A DNA stretch of 64,000 nucleotides, from positions 1-64,000 of the forward strand of contig JAUYBJ010000204.1 of assembly GCA_030693155.1 (NCBI GenBank), in the 5' to 3' direction. The notes under the pieces are model-generated. The model did not search any database. It saw nothing but the letters and a program-made list of their open reading frames with translations, and had not been told where the DNA came from. Source of the stretch: Methylococcales bacterium. GTDB lineage: Bacteria > Pseudomonadota > Gammaproteobacteria > Methylococcales > Methylomonadaceae. Position numbers and translations under genes: made by a program. This document shows positions 19,038 through 28,975 of this stretch, piece after piece (position 1 is the first letter of the stretch; each line of letters opens with the position of its first letter).

Positions 19038-19256
19038 TTAAACTCTAAGCAAGGCTTTTGCCATTTTTTCTGACAATTGCTCTTCGGTAAATTGCGGCTC
19101 ATTAGGTGGATAAAGTTCAACTTCGTCCAGTTCAAAACCGTATTCTTTCGCCAAATTAAGAATTTCTCTTAGTTTCATACAGGCTACTAATTTTTCTTTT
19201 AATTCAGCATCAGTTTTGGCTAGTTCTGAAAAAGCTTTGATGTCGGCAATTGCCAT
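19038..19256 (-). CDS. Nif11-domain protein
   Basis: MAIADIKAFSELAKTDAELKEKLVACMKLREILNLAKEYGFELDEVEL matches the Nif11 pattern. Confidence 0.85.
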   Translation of the reverse strand: MAIADIKAFSELAKTDAELKEKLVACMKLREILNLAKEYGFELDEVELYPPNEPQFTEEQLSEKMAKALLRV

Positions 19257-19295
19257 TGTGGTTCTCCTGTTGGTTGTGAAAAGTTTTTTAAATTT

Positions 19296-19462
19296 TTGTC
19301 CACGAAAAGCACAAAAGACACGAAATACATTTTTTTGAATATAAACCTAGTGGTCATTAAAGACCTCGCAGGTCTACAACGTTACCCGTCATAATTATTC
19401 CTGATTTTCAGCTTCATACGTCTAATCAATATTTTCGTGCTTTTCGTGTCTTTCGTGGACAA
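19296..19462. repeat. MITE-like element E3
   Basis: TTGTCCACGAAAAGCACAAAAGACACGAAA ... TTTTCGTGCTTTTCGTGTCTTTCGTGGACAA; contains a half-copy of family 1. Confidence 0.85.
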
Positions 19463-19466
19463 TTGC

Positions 19467-20411
19467 TTAAACGCTGTACGGTGTGTTAATCCAGTCTTTT
19501 AATACTGCAATATCGCGTTCTGGTAAGTAAGAAAAATCCCCGCTGATGTCTTTAAATACTGCTGCTCCCGTTTGTGAGGTGACTAATTTGCCTTTGAGCA
19601 GATAAAAAAACCATGCGAACGGATAACCTGCCTGCCGATCAAAACGGGTCAGTAAATTGTGTAATGCCACGCCTTTTTTGCCTGCAATATCATCCAAACG
19701 CGGAATATTTTTGCTTTGGGTATTAATCAGTTCAATGTTAATAATTTGTTCATTGAAACGTCCGATATGGCGATACGGATGCACAATCCAGTCATCACAC
19801 AGAACGGCATTTTTGCCCGCAGTGGAGCGATTCCAGTCATCCATAAAACGCTGCACGGGATGTTCTTCAAGGTGGTGTTTATTGATTTCATCCATGAAAA
19901 CCGCTACGTCAGTTTTACGTCGATAAGTGTAACGCGCAGTCCCGATACAGAAACTTTCAATACAATCTGGTTCTAACGGATCAATAAATTCTTCTAAATC
20001 TTCGGGCGGCTGATGGTCATTGACCAGCAGACGGTCGGATATTTCGTGCGTTTTATCTATGTCGATTTGAATAAAATCTTCGGCTTTATCGCCCGTCTGC
20101 ATCACAAAATACAGCGTGTTGCCTGTTTGTCGCGTGGCGATTAATTGTGAGTCACGCGAATGATCAATCAGGGTTTGCAGATTTTTACCGCATTCAATGT
20201 AAGTGCGTTCCGTCCATTCAATCAGATCGTTGGCAATGCGTTTGCCATTCATATCCACCACACCGCCCAAGCGATACCATTCGTCACCCGTCCGCGCTAA
20301 ACGCACGGTGTGTTCAGGTGCTAAGGCTTGAATTTTTTTTAATAACACCTCATCGTGTTGCGTCGGCAGGGTGTTTTTACAAATCTTTGCTAATTGTTGT
20401 CCATCCAACAT
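19467..20411 (-). CDS. nif cluster conserved hypothetical protein (314 aa)
   Basis: Long ORF co-directional with the nif genes; family not recognised. Confidence 0.65.
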   Translation of the reverse strand: MLDGQQLAKICKNTLPTQHDEVLLKKIQALAPEHTVRLARTGDEWYRLGGVVDMNGKRIANDLIEWTERTYIECGKNLQTLIDHSRDSQLIATRQTGNTLYFVMQTGDKAEDFIQIDIDKTHEISDRLLVNDHQPPEDLEEFIDPLEPDCIESFCIGTARYTYRRKTDVAVFMDEINKHHLEEHPVQRFMDDWNRSTAGKNAVLCDDWIVHPYRHIGRFNEQIINIELINTQSKNIPRLDDIAGKKGVALHNLLTRFDRQAGYPFAWFFYLLKGKLVTSQTGAAVFKDISGDFSYLPERDIAVLKDWINTPYSV

Positions 20412-20413
20412 TA

Positions 20414-21160
20414 TTAATCCTCCGCGTGTTGCGAGGCGTTTAACCGCTCGCGGGCGATAGCTTGTACGTCAGGTTCAGGGTCATTGAGCAAACAGCCTAA
20501 CTCAGTAACGGCAATGCGTTCAGCCACGGCATAACGTACCAGCCAATCATCATCACCCAGCAATAGTGCTAAATCGCTGGCGGGTAATAGCTGGGCAATA
20601 ATGCGCCGTACTTCGGGAGCATCGTCGTTCATCATCAGCCCTAAACTGACTTCGGGTAAGCGGGTCGCGACCAATTTTCTGACTTGTAAATCTTTGTCGC
20701 GAATCATGCGAAACAATCGCCCTTCGGGTAATCGTTTAACCACGGTTAAGCGCACAATGTAATCTTTGTCGTTCGCCAATTGTTCCAGTTCGTTCAGCGC
20801 GATACGGTCAGCGACCGTCATACGCACTTCGCGGTCTTCGTCATGTAAAAAATATTGCAATTGGTTAGCGGGTATACGGTAAGCAACTGCGCGTCTGACT
20901 ACTTCGTCTTCATCGTCTATTAATGCCAGTAGGGCTTTTTGCGGTGCGTAACGCGCGGCAATCGCGCGGCGTTCCCAAAAAGCATCCTGCAAATACTGCT
21001 CGGCGTAGACGGGATTAACCCGAAAAAAACGGTCAATTTGCCGTCCGCTTTGTGCCATTACGCAAGTATCGGCTGGCATACAACGCCCCATTAACAGGGT
21101 TTTGCCACGAAACGGGCAAAGGCTGCAATCGGCAATCGGCACAGTAACGGAATCGTTCAT
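20414..21160 (-). CDS. LRV-type repeat protein with N-terminal 4Fe-4S cysteine cluster
   Basis: CSLCPFRGKTLLMGRCMPADTC then repeats LLALIDDEDEVVRRAVAYRI, QLANDKDYIVRLTVVKRLP etc.; as in the Azotobacter nif-linked LRV protein. Confidence 0.88.
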   Translation of the reverse strand: MNDSVTVPIADCSLCPFRGKTLLMGRCMPADTCVMAQSGRQIDRFFRVNPVYAEQYLQDAFWERRAIAARYAPQKALLALIDDEDEVVRRAVAYRIPANQLQYFLHDEDREVRMTVADRIALNELEQLANDKDYIVRLTVVKRLPEGRLFRMIRDKDLQVRKLVATRLPEVSLGLMMNDDAPEVRRIIAQLLPASDLALLLGDDDWLVRYAVAERIAVTELGCLLNDPEPDVQAIARERLNASQHAED

Positions 21161-21174
21161 AATTCACCTATGAA

Positions 21175-21205
21175 GACCTGCGAGGTTTTAAAAACCTCGC
21201 AGGTC
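21175..21205. repeat. Palindrome family 1
   Basis: GACCTGCGAGGTTTTAAAAACCTCGCAGGTC. Confidence 0.9.
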
Positions 21206-21247
21206 TCAACATTGTGCAGGAATGATGAAGCAGGCGTATTCATGGCA

Positions 21248-21517
21248 CTAATCGTCAGCAATTACTTCGGCAACGACAATGCCCGTAGCGGCTTCATAAT
21301 CGTCAGTCATTTTCAAACAGTGTTCGCGTCCGTCAATCAGATACAAATTAAATGTGTCGGTTTCTATGGCAGGTGTGCGTCCGCTGATGTCATCATCGTA
21401 GCAATAGGTAAAATGCAGCGGTGCGAATTCAGCGCGTAATTGGGTGATTAATGCGTCATCCAAGTAGGCTGAGGAAATGCGTTCCGTTACCGCTTGTAGT
21501 TGTGCCTCGGCAATCAT
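21248..21517 (-). CDS. Small nif cluster protein of unknown function
   Basis: 89 aa, stop-start overlap with upstream nifY. Confidence 0.65.
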   Translation of the reverse strand: MIAEAQLQAVTERISSAYLDDALITQLRAEFAPLHFTYCYDDDISGRTPAIETDTFNLYLIDGREHCLKMTDDYEAATGIVVAEVIADD

Positions 21518-22233
21518 TCGACCACCTCTTCTTCCTCATGCGCAACAAAACGCGCTTCTGGATTGATGCCCATAACTTTCGCCAACCAAGGCGGTGGTTT
21601 GGCGGCTAATACCCGTTGCAATTCGGCTAATACCTCGGTAATGTGGGTTACTTCGGGTAATTTAATCGGATGTATGCCCAGTTTAATAATTTTTGCCGCC
21701 GCAGGGCCGCCTACCGACACCAAGTACAACACTTGGCAATCGCGTATCAATTCAGACCGAAAACGGTTTTTATCTTCTTCAAATTCACTGAATTGTGCCG
21801 TATCACGCACGTCTATCAAGCGTGCTTCATTGGCAGAGACTTGATAAATCATGAATTGTGTACACGAACCAAAATGCCCATCGACTTTCTGGACATCATC
21901 ACTGGCACAGGCAATGCGTATGGAGTTGGGTAAATCTCCTTCGTTATAAGGTGCGATAACGGGTACGCTTGAATCGCTGCGGTCTTCTGACGCAGGATGT
22001 TTCAGCACATGAACCGCTTTTTTCAATAACGGTTCTTCAATTTCTGAAAATTCGCCGTCGCCTGCGGCTTTCAGGGTTTTCAGGTTCAGCGTTGCTAATT
22101 TGTCTTCGGTTAATGGCAAGCCCAACTCAGCCGTTAAGACGGTCATTAAGCGTTGGATGGTCGTATCGGGCAAAGCGCGTGCCGCCAGCCCGATACGCAG
22201 AGCCAGTTCCCGTGATAGCGCGTTCTGGCTCAT
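21514..22233 (-). CDS. nifY: NifY/NafY-type FeMo-cofactor carrier (C-terminal NifX/dinitrogenase cofactor domain)
   Basis: SIRIACASDDVQKVDGHFGSCTQFMIYQV...VLYLVSVGGPAAAKIIKLGIHPIKL; downstream of nifT and ferredoxin. Confidence 0.85.
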   Translation of the reverse strand: MSQNALSRELALRIGLAARALPDTTIQRLMTVLTAELGLPLTEDKLATLNLKTLKAAGDGEFSEIEEPLLKKAVHVLKHPASEDRSDSSVPVIAPYNEGDLPNSIRIACASDDVQKVDGHFGSCTQFMIYQVSANEARLIDVRDTAQFSEFEEDKNRFRSELIRDCQVLYLVSVGGPAAAKIIKLGIHPIKLPEVTHITEVLAELQRVLAAKPPPWLAKVMGINPEARFVAHEEEEVVE

Positions 22234-22237
22234 GACT

Positions 22238-22438
22238 TCAAGCTCCTATCGGTAGTATGCAGTTGTCAATAGGACAAACGCGCACACATTGGGGTTTATC
22301 AAAATCACCTTCACATTCGGTGCAGGTTTTTCTATCAATTTCAAAAACTACTTTACCTTCGGTGATTGAGTCGGTGGGGCAGACAGGTACACAGTCCCCA
22401 CAGGAAATACATTCGGCTGCAACAATATAAAGTGCCAT
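22238..22438 (-). CDS. 2[4Fe-4S] ferredoxin
   Basis: CISCGDCVPVCP...CTECEGDFDKPQCVRVCP. Confidence 0.92.
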   Translation of the reverse strand: MALYIVAAECISCGDCVPVCPTDSITEGKVVFEIDRKTCTECEGDFDKPQCVRVCPIDNCILPIGA

Positions 22439-22662
22439 TATTCTTCTCCTGAATCTAAGCGTTTTGCGCGTAAGGTAACGGGAAAATCGGGTTGTACCTG
22501 TGGTTCAAAATAATAGGTGGAGCCGTCACTGAGTAACACTTCACCGCCCCATTTATCGGGGCTGTCGAATTCAACGGTTTCCGCTATTTCTTCCAAGTCT
22601 TTCTTGGGAACGTAGAAGATCAATTTGCCTTCGGCGTTTTTTTTCAGCATGACACTAGGCAT
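22438..22662 (-). CDS. nifT: NifT
   Basis: MPSVMLKKNAEGKLIFYVPKKDLEE...WGGEVLLSDGSTYYFEP. Confidence 0.93.
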   Translation of the reverse strand: MPSVMLKKNAEGKLIFYVPKKDLEEIAETVEFDSPDKWGGEVLLSDGSTYYFEPQVQPDFPVTLRAKRLDSGEE

Positions 22663-22704
22663 GAGGATTCTCCGTTATGCGCATTAAAATGGGGAGGTAG
22701 GGCA

Positions 22705-22723
22705 GGGTGGGTATTACCCACCC
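22705..22723. repeat. Short palindrome GGGTGGGTATTACCCACCC between nifK and nifT
   Basis: 9-bp perfect arms. Confidence 0.7.
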
Positions 22724-22729
22724 CACACA

Positions 22730-24301
22730 TTAACGAACCAAATCGTAGTTATAATCCGTTGTTCCCATACCACGAGTATCTTTATCCAACTGTGTCAGCA
22801 CTTCGTTGACCAAAGTAGTCAAGATGTACATTGCACCTTCATAACCCAAGGTAGTCATGCGGTGTAAATGGTGACGGTCGAAAATCGGAAAGCCGATACG
22901 GATTAATGGCACTTCAAATTCTTCACCTTTGTACAAGGTGTCACGTTGAATAAATTTTCCGTAAGAGTTACCAATCATGAAGTCTGGTTTGTTGGTGAAC
23001 ATTAACGAACGGAAATGCCACAAATCTTTGCTCATGTGGATTTGCGTGTTTTGACCATAAGGCGAATCTGCACACAGTTTGACCATCGCTTTTTGCCAGC
23101 GTTTGTTGGCATGGTTACATAACACATCACTCGGTTCTGCGCCCAATTCCAACAAGAATTGCGTCATACCCATACAGAAATCAGCATCACCGTACAACGC
23201 GAATTTCTTGCCGTGTAACCAAGTATGTGAGTCAGTCATCATGTCAACCAAACGACCGCGTTCTAGTTCCAACGAGGCAGCAATCGGTTTACCCGTGAGT
23301 TCAGAAATTTTCATCAAAAACGCATCTGTCCACGCCAAGCCCATGGGGATATTGATAGCAGAGACAGGTTGATTCCAGGTTGTTTGAATATACTTTTTGG
23401 TTTTATCCAGCTGCCAAGGTTGCAACAACAAGGTATCAATCGCGTTAGGCGCGTCTTTGATTTCGGCTTGGGTTGTACCACCTGCATACAGACGGAATGA
23501 ACCATCGGCTGGGGTATCCAGCACTTCAGACGGATCGCTTAATAAGCTGTAACCTACGCCCATTTCTTTCATCATGCGGTGCATAACGCGGTAGTTGCCC
23601 AAGTAAGTTTCAAAACCAGGAACGAGGTTGATTTTACCGTTTGAACCAACGACTTTATCGTCCATCGTGGTGCGGGTGAAATACTTAATCATGCCTTCGA
23701 ACATATTGTCCCAGCCTGTGGTATGGCTACCGACAAAACTAGGGGTATGGGCGAATGGCGTTGGAAAATCCTGTTCGATATGACCCGCATTTTTTGAGTT
23801 ATTGATGAACGCATTTAAGTCGTCACCGATAACTTCCGCCATACAGGTAGTTGATACCGCGATAATGTCTGGTTTGTATAAGGCTTTGCAGTTTTCCAAA
23901 CCTGCCATCATATTTTTTTGACCACCAAACACCGCCGCATCTTCAGTCATTGAATCCGATACACAGGCAACGGGCTCTTTAAAATGACGGTTAAAGTAAG
24001 TACGAAAATAGGCAACGCAACCTTGTGAACCGTGGACATAGGGCATGGTTTTTTCAAAACCCAAGGCACATAACACCGCGCCTAAGGGTTGACAGGCTTT
24101 AGCGGGATTAACGGTCAGGGCTTCACGGTTAAAATTGACTTCTTGGTATTCTTTGGTGGTTGTCCATTGAAATACTTCATCAATTTTTTCTTGCTCGTGA
24201 CGCTCTTCGTAATTGTCGCGTTTGTTTTTCAAGCTATCTTTGTATTCATCAGTACGGAATAACGGATAACTCGGTTGTATGTTATCGACGTTTTGGCTCA
24301 T
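22730..24301 (-). CDS. nifK: Nitrogenase MoFe protein beta subunit
   Basis: NPAKACQPLGAVLCALGFEKTMPYVHGSQGCVAYFRTYFNRHFKEP...STTCMAEVIGDDL. Confidence 0.98.
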   Translation of the reverse strand: MSQNVDNIQPSYPLFRTDEYKDSLKNKRDNYEERHEQEKIDEVFQWTTTKEYQEVNFNREALTVNPAKACQPLGAVLCALGFEKTMPYVHGSQGCVAYFRTYFNRHFKEPVACVSDSMTEDAAVFGGQKNMMAGLENCKALYKPDIIAVSTTCMAEVIGDDLNAFINNSKNAGHIEQDFPTPFAHTPSFVGSHTTGWDNMFEGMIKYFTRTTMDDKVVGSNGKINLVPGFETYLGNYRVMHRMMKEMGVGYSLLSDPSEVLDTPADGSFRLYAGGTTQAEIKDAPNAIDTLLLQPWQLDKTKKYIQTTWNQPVSAINIPMGLAWTDAFLMKISELTGKPIAASLELERGRLVDMMTDSHTWLHGKKFALYGDADFCMGMTQFLLELGAEPSDVLCNHANKRWQKAMVKLCADSPYGQNTQIHMSKDLWHFRSLMFTNKPDFMIGNSYGKFIQRDTLYKGEEFEVPLIRIGFPIFDRHHLHRMTTLGYEGAMYILTTLVNEVLTQLDKDTRGMGTTDYNYDLVR

Positions 24302-24363
24302 GGTAAAAGCTCCTACGCACCACTAATCTGTGGATGACGTGTAAGTTAAAATGTGGTTGGCTG

Positions 24364-24457
24364 GTTCCCACGCTCTGCGTGAGATGCCGCCTTAGACGCT
24401 CTGCTTCTCGCACCGCTAACGGTGCAGTATTTCATTCCCACGTTGGAACGTGGGAAC
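24364..24457. repeat. Palindrome family 4 composite between nifD and nifK
   Basis: GTTCCCACG...CGTGGGAAC with internal stems (e.g. CACCGCTAACGGTG). Confidence 0.75.
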
Positions 24458-24471
24458 TATAAGTGCGAAAA

Positions 24472-25953
24472 TTACGCGCTGGCAGCCACTGCCACTGGGT
24501 TATTTTCAGCCTTTTTCCAAGGCACTTGAACCTGTTTCCAGCAAGGGTTGTTAAGCGTCATATCCATATCGCGGGCAAAAATAGCAAAGCCGTCATAACC
24601 GTGATAAGGGCCTGAATAATCCCAAGAGTGCATTTGACGGAAAGGAATGCCCATTTTTTGGAAAATGTACTTTTCTTTAATGCCTGAACCGATTAAGTCA
24701 GGTTTGACACGTTTTACAAACTCTTCAAATTCATAGCCAGTGACATCGTCATAAATCAACGTGGCATTGCCCATTTCTTTGATAGTACGGTCGTAATCGT
24801 CGTTATGACCAAATTCATAACCGGTACCGACCACTTCCATACCTAAATCTTCATACGCACCGATAACATGACGGGGACGTAAGCCACCGACATACAACAT
24901 GACGCGTTTGCCTTGTAGACGTGGTTTGTATTTAGCGATTACAGCCTCGTATTCGGCTTTGTAACGCTCGATAACACGTTCCGCACCCTCTTGGATGGTT
25001 TCATCGAATAACGCGGCTATTTTGCGCAAGGATTCAGCAATTTTGGTTGGGCCAAAAAAGTTGTACTCAATCCAAGGAATTTTGTATTTTTCTTCCATGT
25101 GTCGGGCGATATAGTTCATCGAACGATAGCAATGGATAAGGTTTAATTTAACTTTCGGGGTTTTTTCCATTTCGGCAATCGTGCCATCCCCAGACCATTG
25201 GGCAACCACTCGTAAACCCATTTCTTCTAACAAAGTACGCGAAGCCCACGCATCACCGCCGATGTTATAGTCACCGATAACCGCTACGTCATACGGTGTG
25301 GTTTGGAAACTTTCATCACCGTCACGGTTTTCTAACACCCAGTCCCGAATCGCGTCATTAGCAATGTGATGACCTAACGATTGTGATACACCACGGAAAC
25401 CTTCACAACGCACAGGCACAACGGGTTTACCGATTTCTTTGTTGGCTTTTTTAGCGACCGCTTCAATATCGTCACCAATCAAACCAATCGGACATTCCGA
25501 TTGAATACTGATGCCTTTATTCAGCGGAAATAATTCTTCAATTTCGTGCATAATTTTGGCGAGTTTTTTATCGCCACCAAATACGATGTCTTTTTCCTGA
25601 AAATCAGAGGTAAAGTTCATCGTACCAAACGCATTGATACCTGTAGTACCGACGTAATAATTACGACGACCTGCACGCGAATACTGACCACAACCGACAG
25701 GGCCGTGAGAAATATGAATCATGTCTTTAATCGGGCCCCACACCACGCCCTTGGATCCTGCATAAGCACAGCCACGAATAGTCATGACACCAGGTAAGGA
25801 TTTACGGTTAGAGGTAATACATTTGTTTGATTTTTCTACCGATTGATCATTGACCGCTAAATGTTTAGCACGGTCTTTTTTTGCTGCATCTGGATAGACT
25901 TCAAGCACTTCTTGAATAAGGGCTTCAGTCTCTTCTCTTGTTAAAGCGGCCAT
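24472..25953 (-). CDS. nifD: Nitrogenase MoFe protein alpha chain
   Basis: [45 protein letters not shown]...; start at 25953 preceded by AGGAG. Confidence 0.98.
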   Translation of the reverse strand: MAALTREETEALIQEVLEVYPDAAKKDRAKHLAVNDQSVEKSNKCITSNRKSLPGVMTIRGCAYAGSKGVVWGPIKDMIHISHGPVGCGQYSRAGRRNYYVGTTGINAFGTMNFTSDFQEKDIVFGGDKKLAKIMHEIEELFPLNKGISIQSECPIGLIGDDIEAVAKKANKEIGKPVVPVRCEGFRGVSQSLGHHIANDAIRDWVLENRDGDESFQTTPYDVAVIGDYNIGGDAWASRTLLEEMGLRVVAQWSGDGTIAEMEKTPKVKLNLIHCYRSMNYIARHMEEKYKIPWIEYNFFGPTKIAESLRKIAALFDETIQEGAERVIERYKAEYEAVIAKYKPRLQGKRVMLYVGGLRPRHVIGAYEDLGMEVVGTGYEFGHNDDYDRTIKEMGNATLIYDDVTGYEFEEFVKRVKPDLIGSGIKEKYIFQKMGIPFRQMHSWDYSGPYHGYDGFAIFARDMDMTLNNPCWKQVQVPWKKAENNPVAVAASA

Positions 25954-26012
25954 AATAATGCTCCTACTATAATGTCGTGAGTAATCCCTCACAGACAGGT
26001 TTTAGGATGGAA

Positions 26013-26043
26013 TGATAGGGTACGCAAAACGCGCACCCTATCA
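26013..26043 (-). repeat. nifH-nifD intergenic stem-loop
   Basis: Minus strand TGATAGGGTGCGC-GTTTT-GCGTACCCTATCA, 13-bp stem including one G-U. Confidence 0.8.
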
Positions 26044-26047
26044 GTGG

Positions 26048-26932
<885 letters not shown>

Positions 26933-26972
26933 TTATCTCCTCTTGAGGACGTTGTTAGGACAACTTGAATAA

Positions 26973-26988
26973 AGCAATGGCTGTGCCA
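26973..26988 (-). promoter_or_regulatory. Sigma54 (-24/-12) promoter of nifH
   Basis: Minus strand TGGCACAGCCATTGCT; matches TGGCAC-N5-TTGCW. Confidence 0.88.
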
Positions 26989-27087
26989 AACTACAAAATA
27001 AATTTTAAACTATTGATTTATATTAATTTTTATTTATTGTGGGTTAATAAACCAGCGTTATGTTTACAACATTTTGTGGATAGCCTT

Positions 27088-27103
27088 TGTAGGCTTAGTG
27101 ACA
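27088..27103. promoter_or_regulatory. NifA upstream activator site of nifH
   Basis: TGT-AGGCTTAGTG-ACA, about 100 bp upstream of the -24 element. Confidence 0.82.
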
Positions 27104-27429
27104 GCGAAGAATTTATTTCCCATCACAAGAGGGGGAGATGTTGATTAAAATTACGTTTCGAATGATCATGATATTTTGGATAAGCTATTGAATATATCGC
27201 GATTATCACCAACAAAAATTCTTAACTACCCAATAAATAGTAACGCCTTTAGCGTATAACTTATTACTTGAGGTGTTTTTATTATATTGCCTTTAATTCA
27301 TTTAACAGACTAATTTTTTAGTTTATTTAAGTTAAAAATCCTTATTTTTTATTTCGTATAATATATATTATGTTAAATAAATAATAACATCTAGTTATAA
27401 GCGTTGAAAATATGACACCTCCTGTTGTT

Positions 27430-27466
27430 TTGGCTTTTGGAGGAAATATCCCAAAAGCCAATTTTT
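27430..27466 (+). terminator. Hairpin downstream of the PilT-like gene; T-run on + strand
   Basis: TTGGCTTTTGG-AGGAAATATC-CCAAAAGCCAATTTTT. Confidence 0.4.
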
Positions 27467-27470
27467 AAAT

Positions 27471-28919
27471 TTAACCAAACGTAAGTTTTGCTTCTAAATC
27501 ATTACGGGAGTCAGCATTTTTTAATGCTTCTTCCATACTGATGTGTCCTGATTTATAAAGATCATGTAGCGCATCATCAAAAGTTTTCATGCCTTTGCTG
27601 CCACTGCTTTTCATTGCTTCTTTAATCTCATTGAGCTCGCCTTTTAAAATTAAACTCGACACATGAGGCGTATTAATCATAACTTCAATTGCTACACAAC
27701 GTTTACCTTGCAAATCAGAAATTAAGCGTTGCGAAACTACGGCTTTTAAGTTGGTGGCAATATCCATAAATAATTGCCGATGTTGGACGTGTGGAAACAT
27801 ATTGATAATACGCTCCATCGCTTGGTTAGCATTGTTCGCGTGTAGTGTTGAAATACATAAATGCCCTGTGTTGGCAAGCTCCAGTGCCGCTTCCATTGTT
27901 TCTCTGTCTCGGATTTCACCAATTAAAATAACATCAGGAGCTTCGCGCAAACTAGCTTTTAATGCTTTTGCATAAGAAGCCGTATCAACACCAACTTCGC
28001 GTTGATTCATAATAGACATTATATTGGGATGAGAAAACTCTACGGGGTCTTCAATGGTTAAAATATGCCCTGCTGAATTGGAGTTACGATGATTAATCAT
28101 TGCCGCTAAAGTGGTCGATTTTCCAGAGCCTGTGCTACCGACCATCAGTAATAAACCGCGTTTTTCCATGATAAGTTCTAACAAAACTTCTGGTAAACCT
28201 AGCTGTTCAGCGGTAGGAATAACCGATGGAATCAATCGCATTACTAAACCGATAGTTTTACGCTGATAAAAAGCATTAGCTCGAAAACGTGCACTGCCAT
28301 CAGGCATCGCGATAGCAAAATCCAGATCTTTAGTAGATTGAAAATCATCAATCTGTTCTTGGGTCATAATCCCTAACGTAGCTGATTTTGTTAACTCAGG
28401 CGTTAGCAGAAACTCATCCAACTTAACAACTTTACCGAACACTTTAGCTTTAACAGGCGAGTCAACTGTTAAAAATAAATCAGAAGCACCAAGTTCAATT
28501 ATTTTTTTCAAATAAGGCATGATATTCAAATCACCTATCGGAGCCTTACCTAATACTTCAATCGGTTTATTGTCTTTAAAAAACTGTATTTCTTCGCTAG
28601 TACAGGGTCGAATAAATAACGCTAAACCCTGATCTTCTACTTCGATATGTATGTTAAAATAGTCGTTATCAGGCGAAACGTAATCAATCGTTAATTTATT
28701 TGCCGTAATCAAAGCATTTTTTTGTTTATCAGTGAGCAGACTAAAAGCAATTTGATCCGTCATCGTATCAGTCAGCTCAGCTTTTCCCAGCGGTTTATTT
28801 TCACCCGCTAAACAGAGCATAATCGGAGATCCTACTTTTAAAGACAGGTTATCAGCCTTCTTTTCCAGCAGTAATTTCAGGTAGGGTTTTAAATCTATGG
28901 TACTAACTGGCTTAAGCAT
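27471..28919 (-). CDS. PilT-family twitching ATPase with duplicated N-terminal domain
   Basis: GSTGSGKST, EIRDRETMEAALELANTGHLCISTLHANNANQAMERIINMFP; N-terminal LKPYLKLLLEKKADNLSLKVGSP mirrors IMPYLKKIIELGASDLFLTVDSP. Confidence 0.88.
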   Translation of the reverse strand: MLKPVSTIDLKPYLKLLLEKKADNLSLKVGSPIMLCLAGENKPLGKAELTDTMTDQIAFSLLTDKQKNALITANKLTIDYVSPDNDYFNIHIEVEDQGLALFIRPCTSEEIQFFKDNKPIEVLGKAPIGDLNIMPYLKKIIELGASDLFLTVDSPVKAKVFGKVVKLDEFLLTPELTKSATLGIMTQEQIDDFQSTKDLDFAIAMPDGSARFRANAFYQRKTIGLVMRLIPSVIPTAEQLGLPEVLLELIMEKRGLLLMVGSTGSGKSTTLAAMINHRNSNSAGHILTIEDPVEFSHPNIMSIMNQREVGVDTASYAKALKASLREAPDVILIGEIRDRETMEAALELANTGHLCISTLHANNANQAMERIINMFPHVQHRQLFMDIATNLKAVVSQRLISDLQGKRCVAIEVMINTPHVSSLILKGELNEIKEAMKSSGSKGMKTFDDALHDLYKSGHISMEEALKNADSRNDLEAKLTFG

Positions 28920-28975
28920 AATGAATAGAGAAAACTGAGTAAAAGTGACTTTAAAGGTTATGTTTGTGCAGGGCT

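Noticed and set aside
19038-19256. Nif11 protein as a RiPP precursor
   Set aside because: No GG/GA cleavage motif with core peptide and no LanM/YcaO/radical-SAM or transporter gene adjacent.
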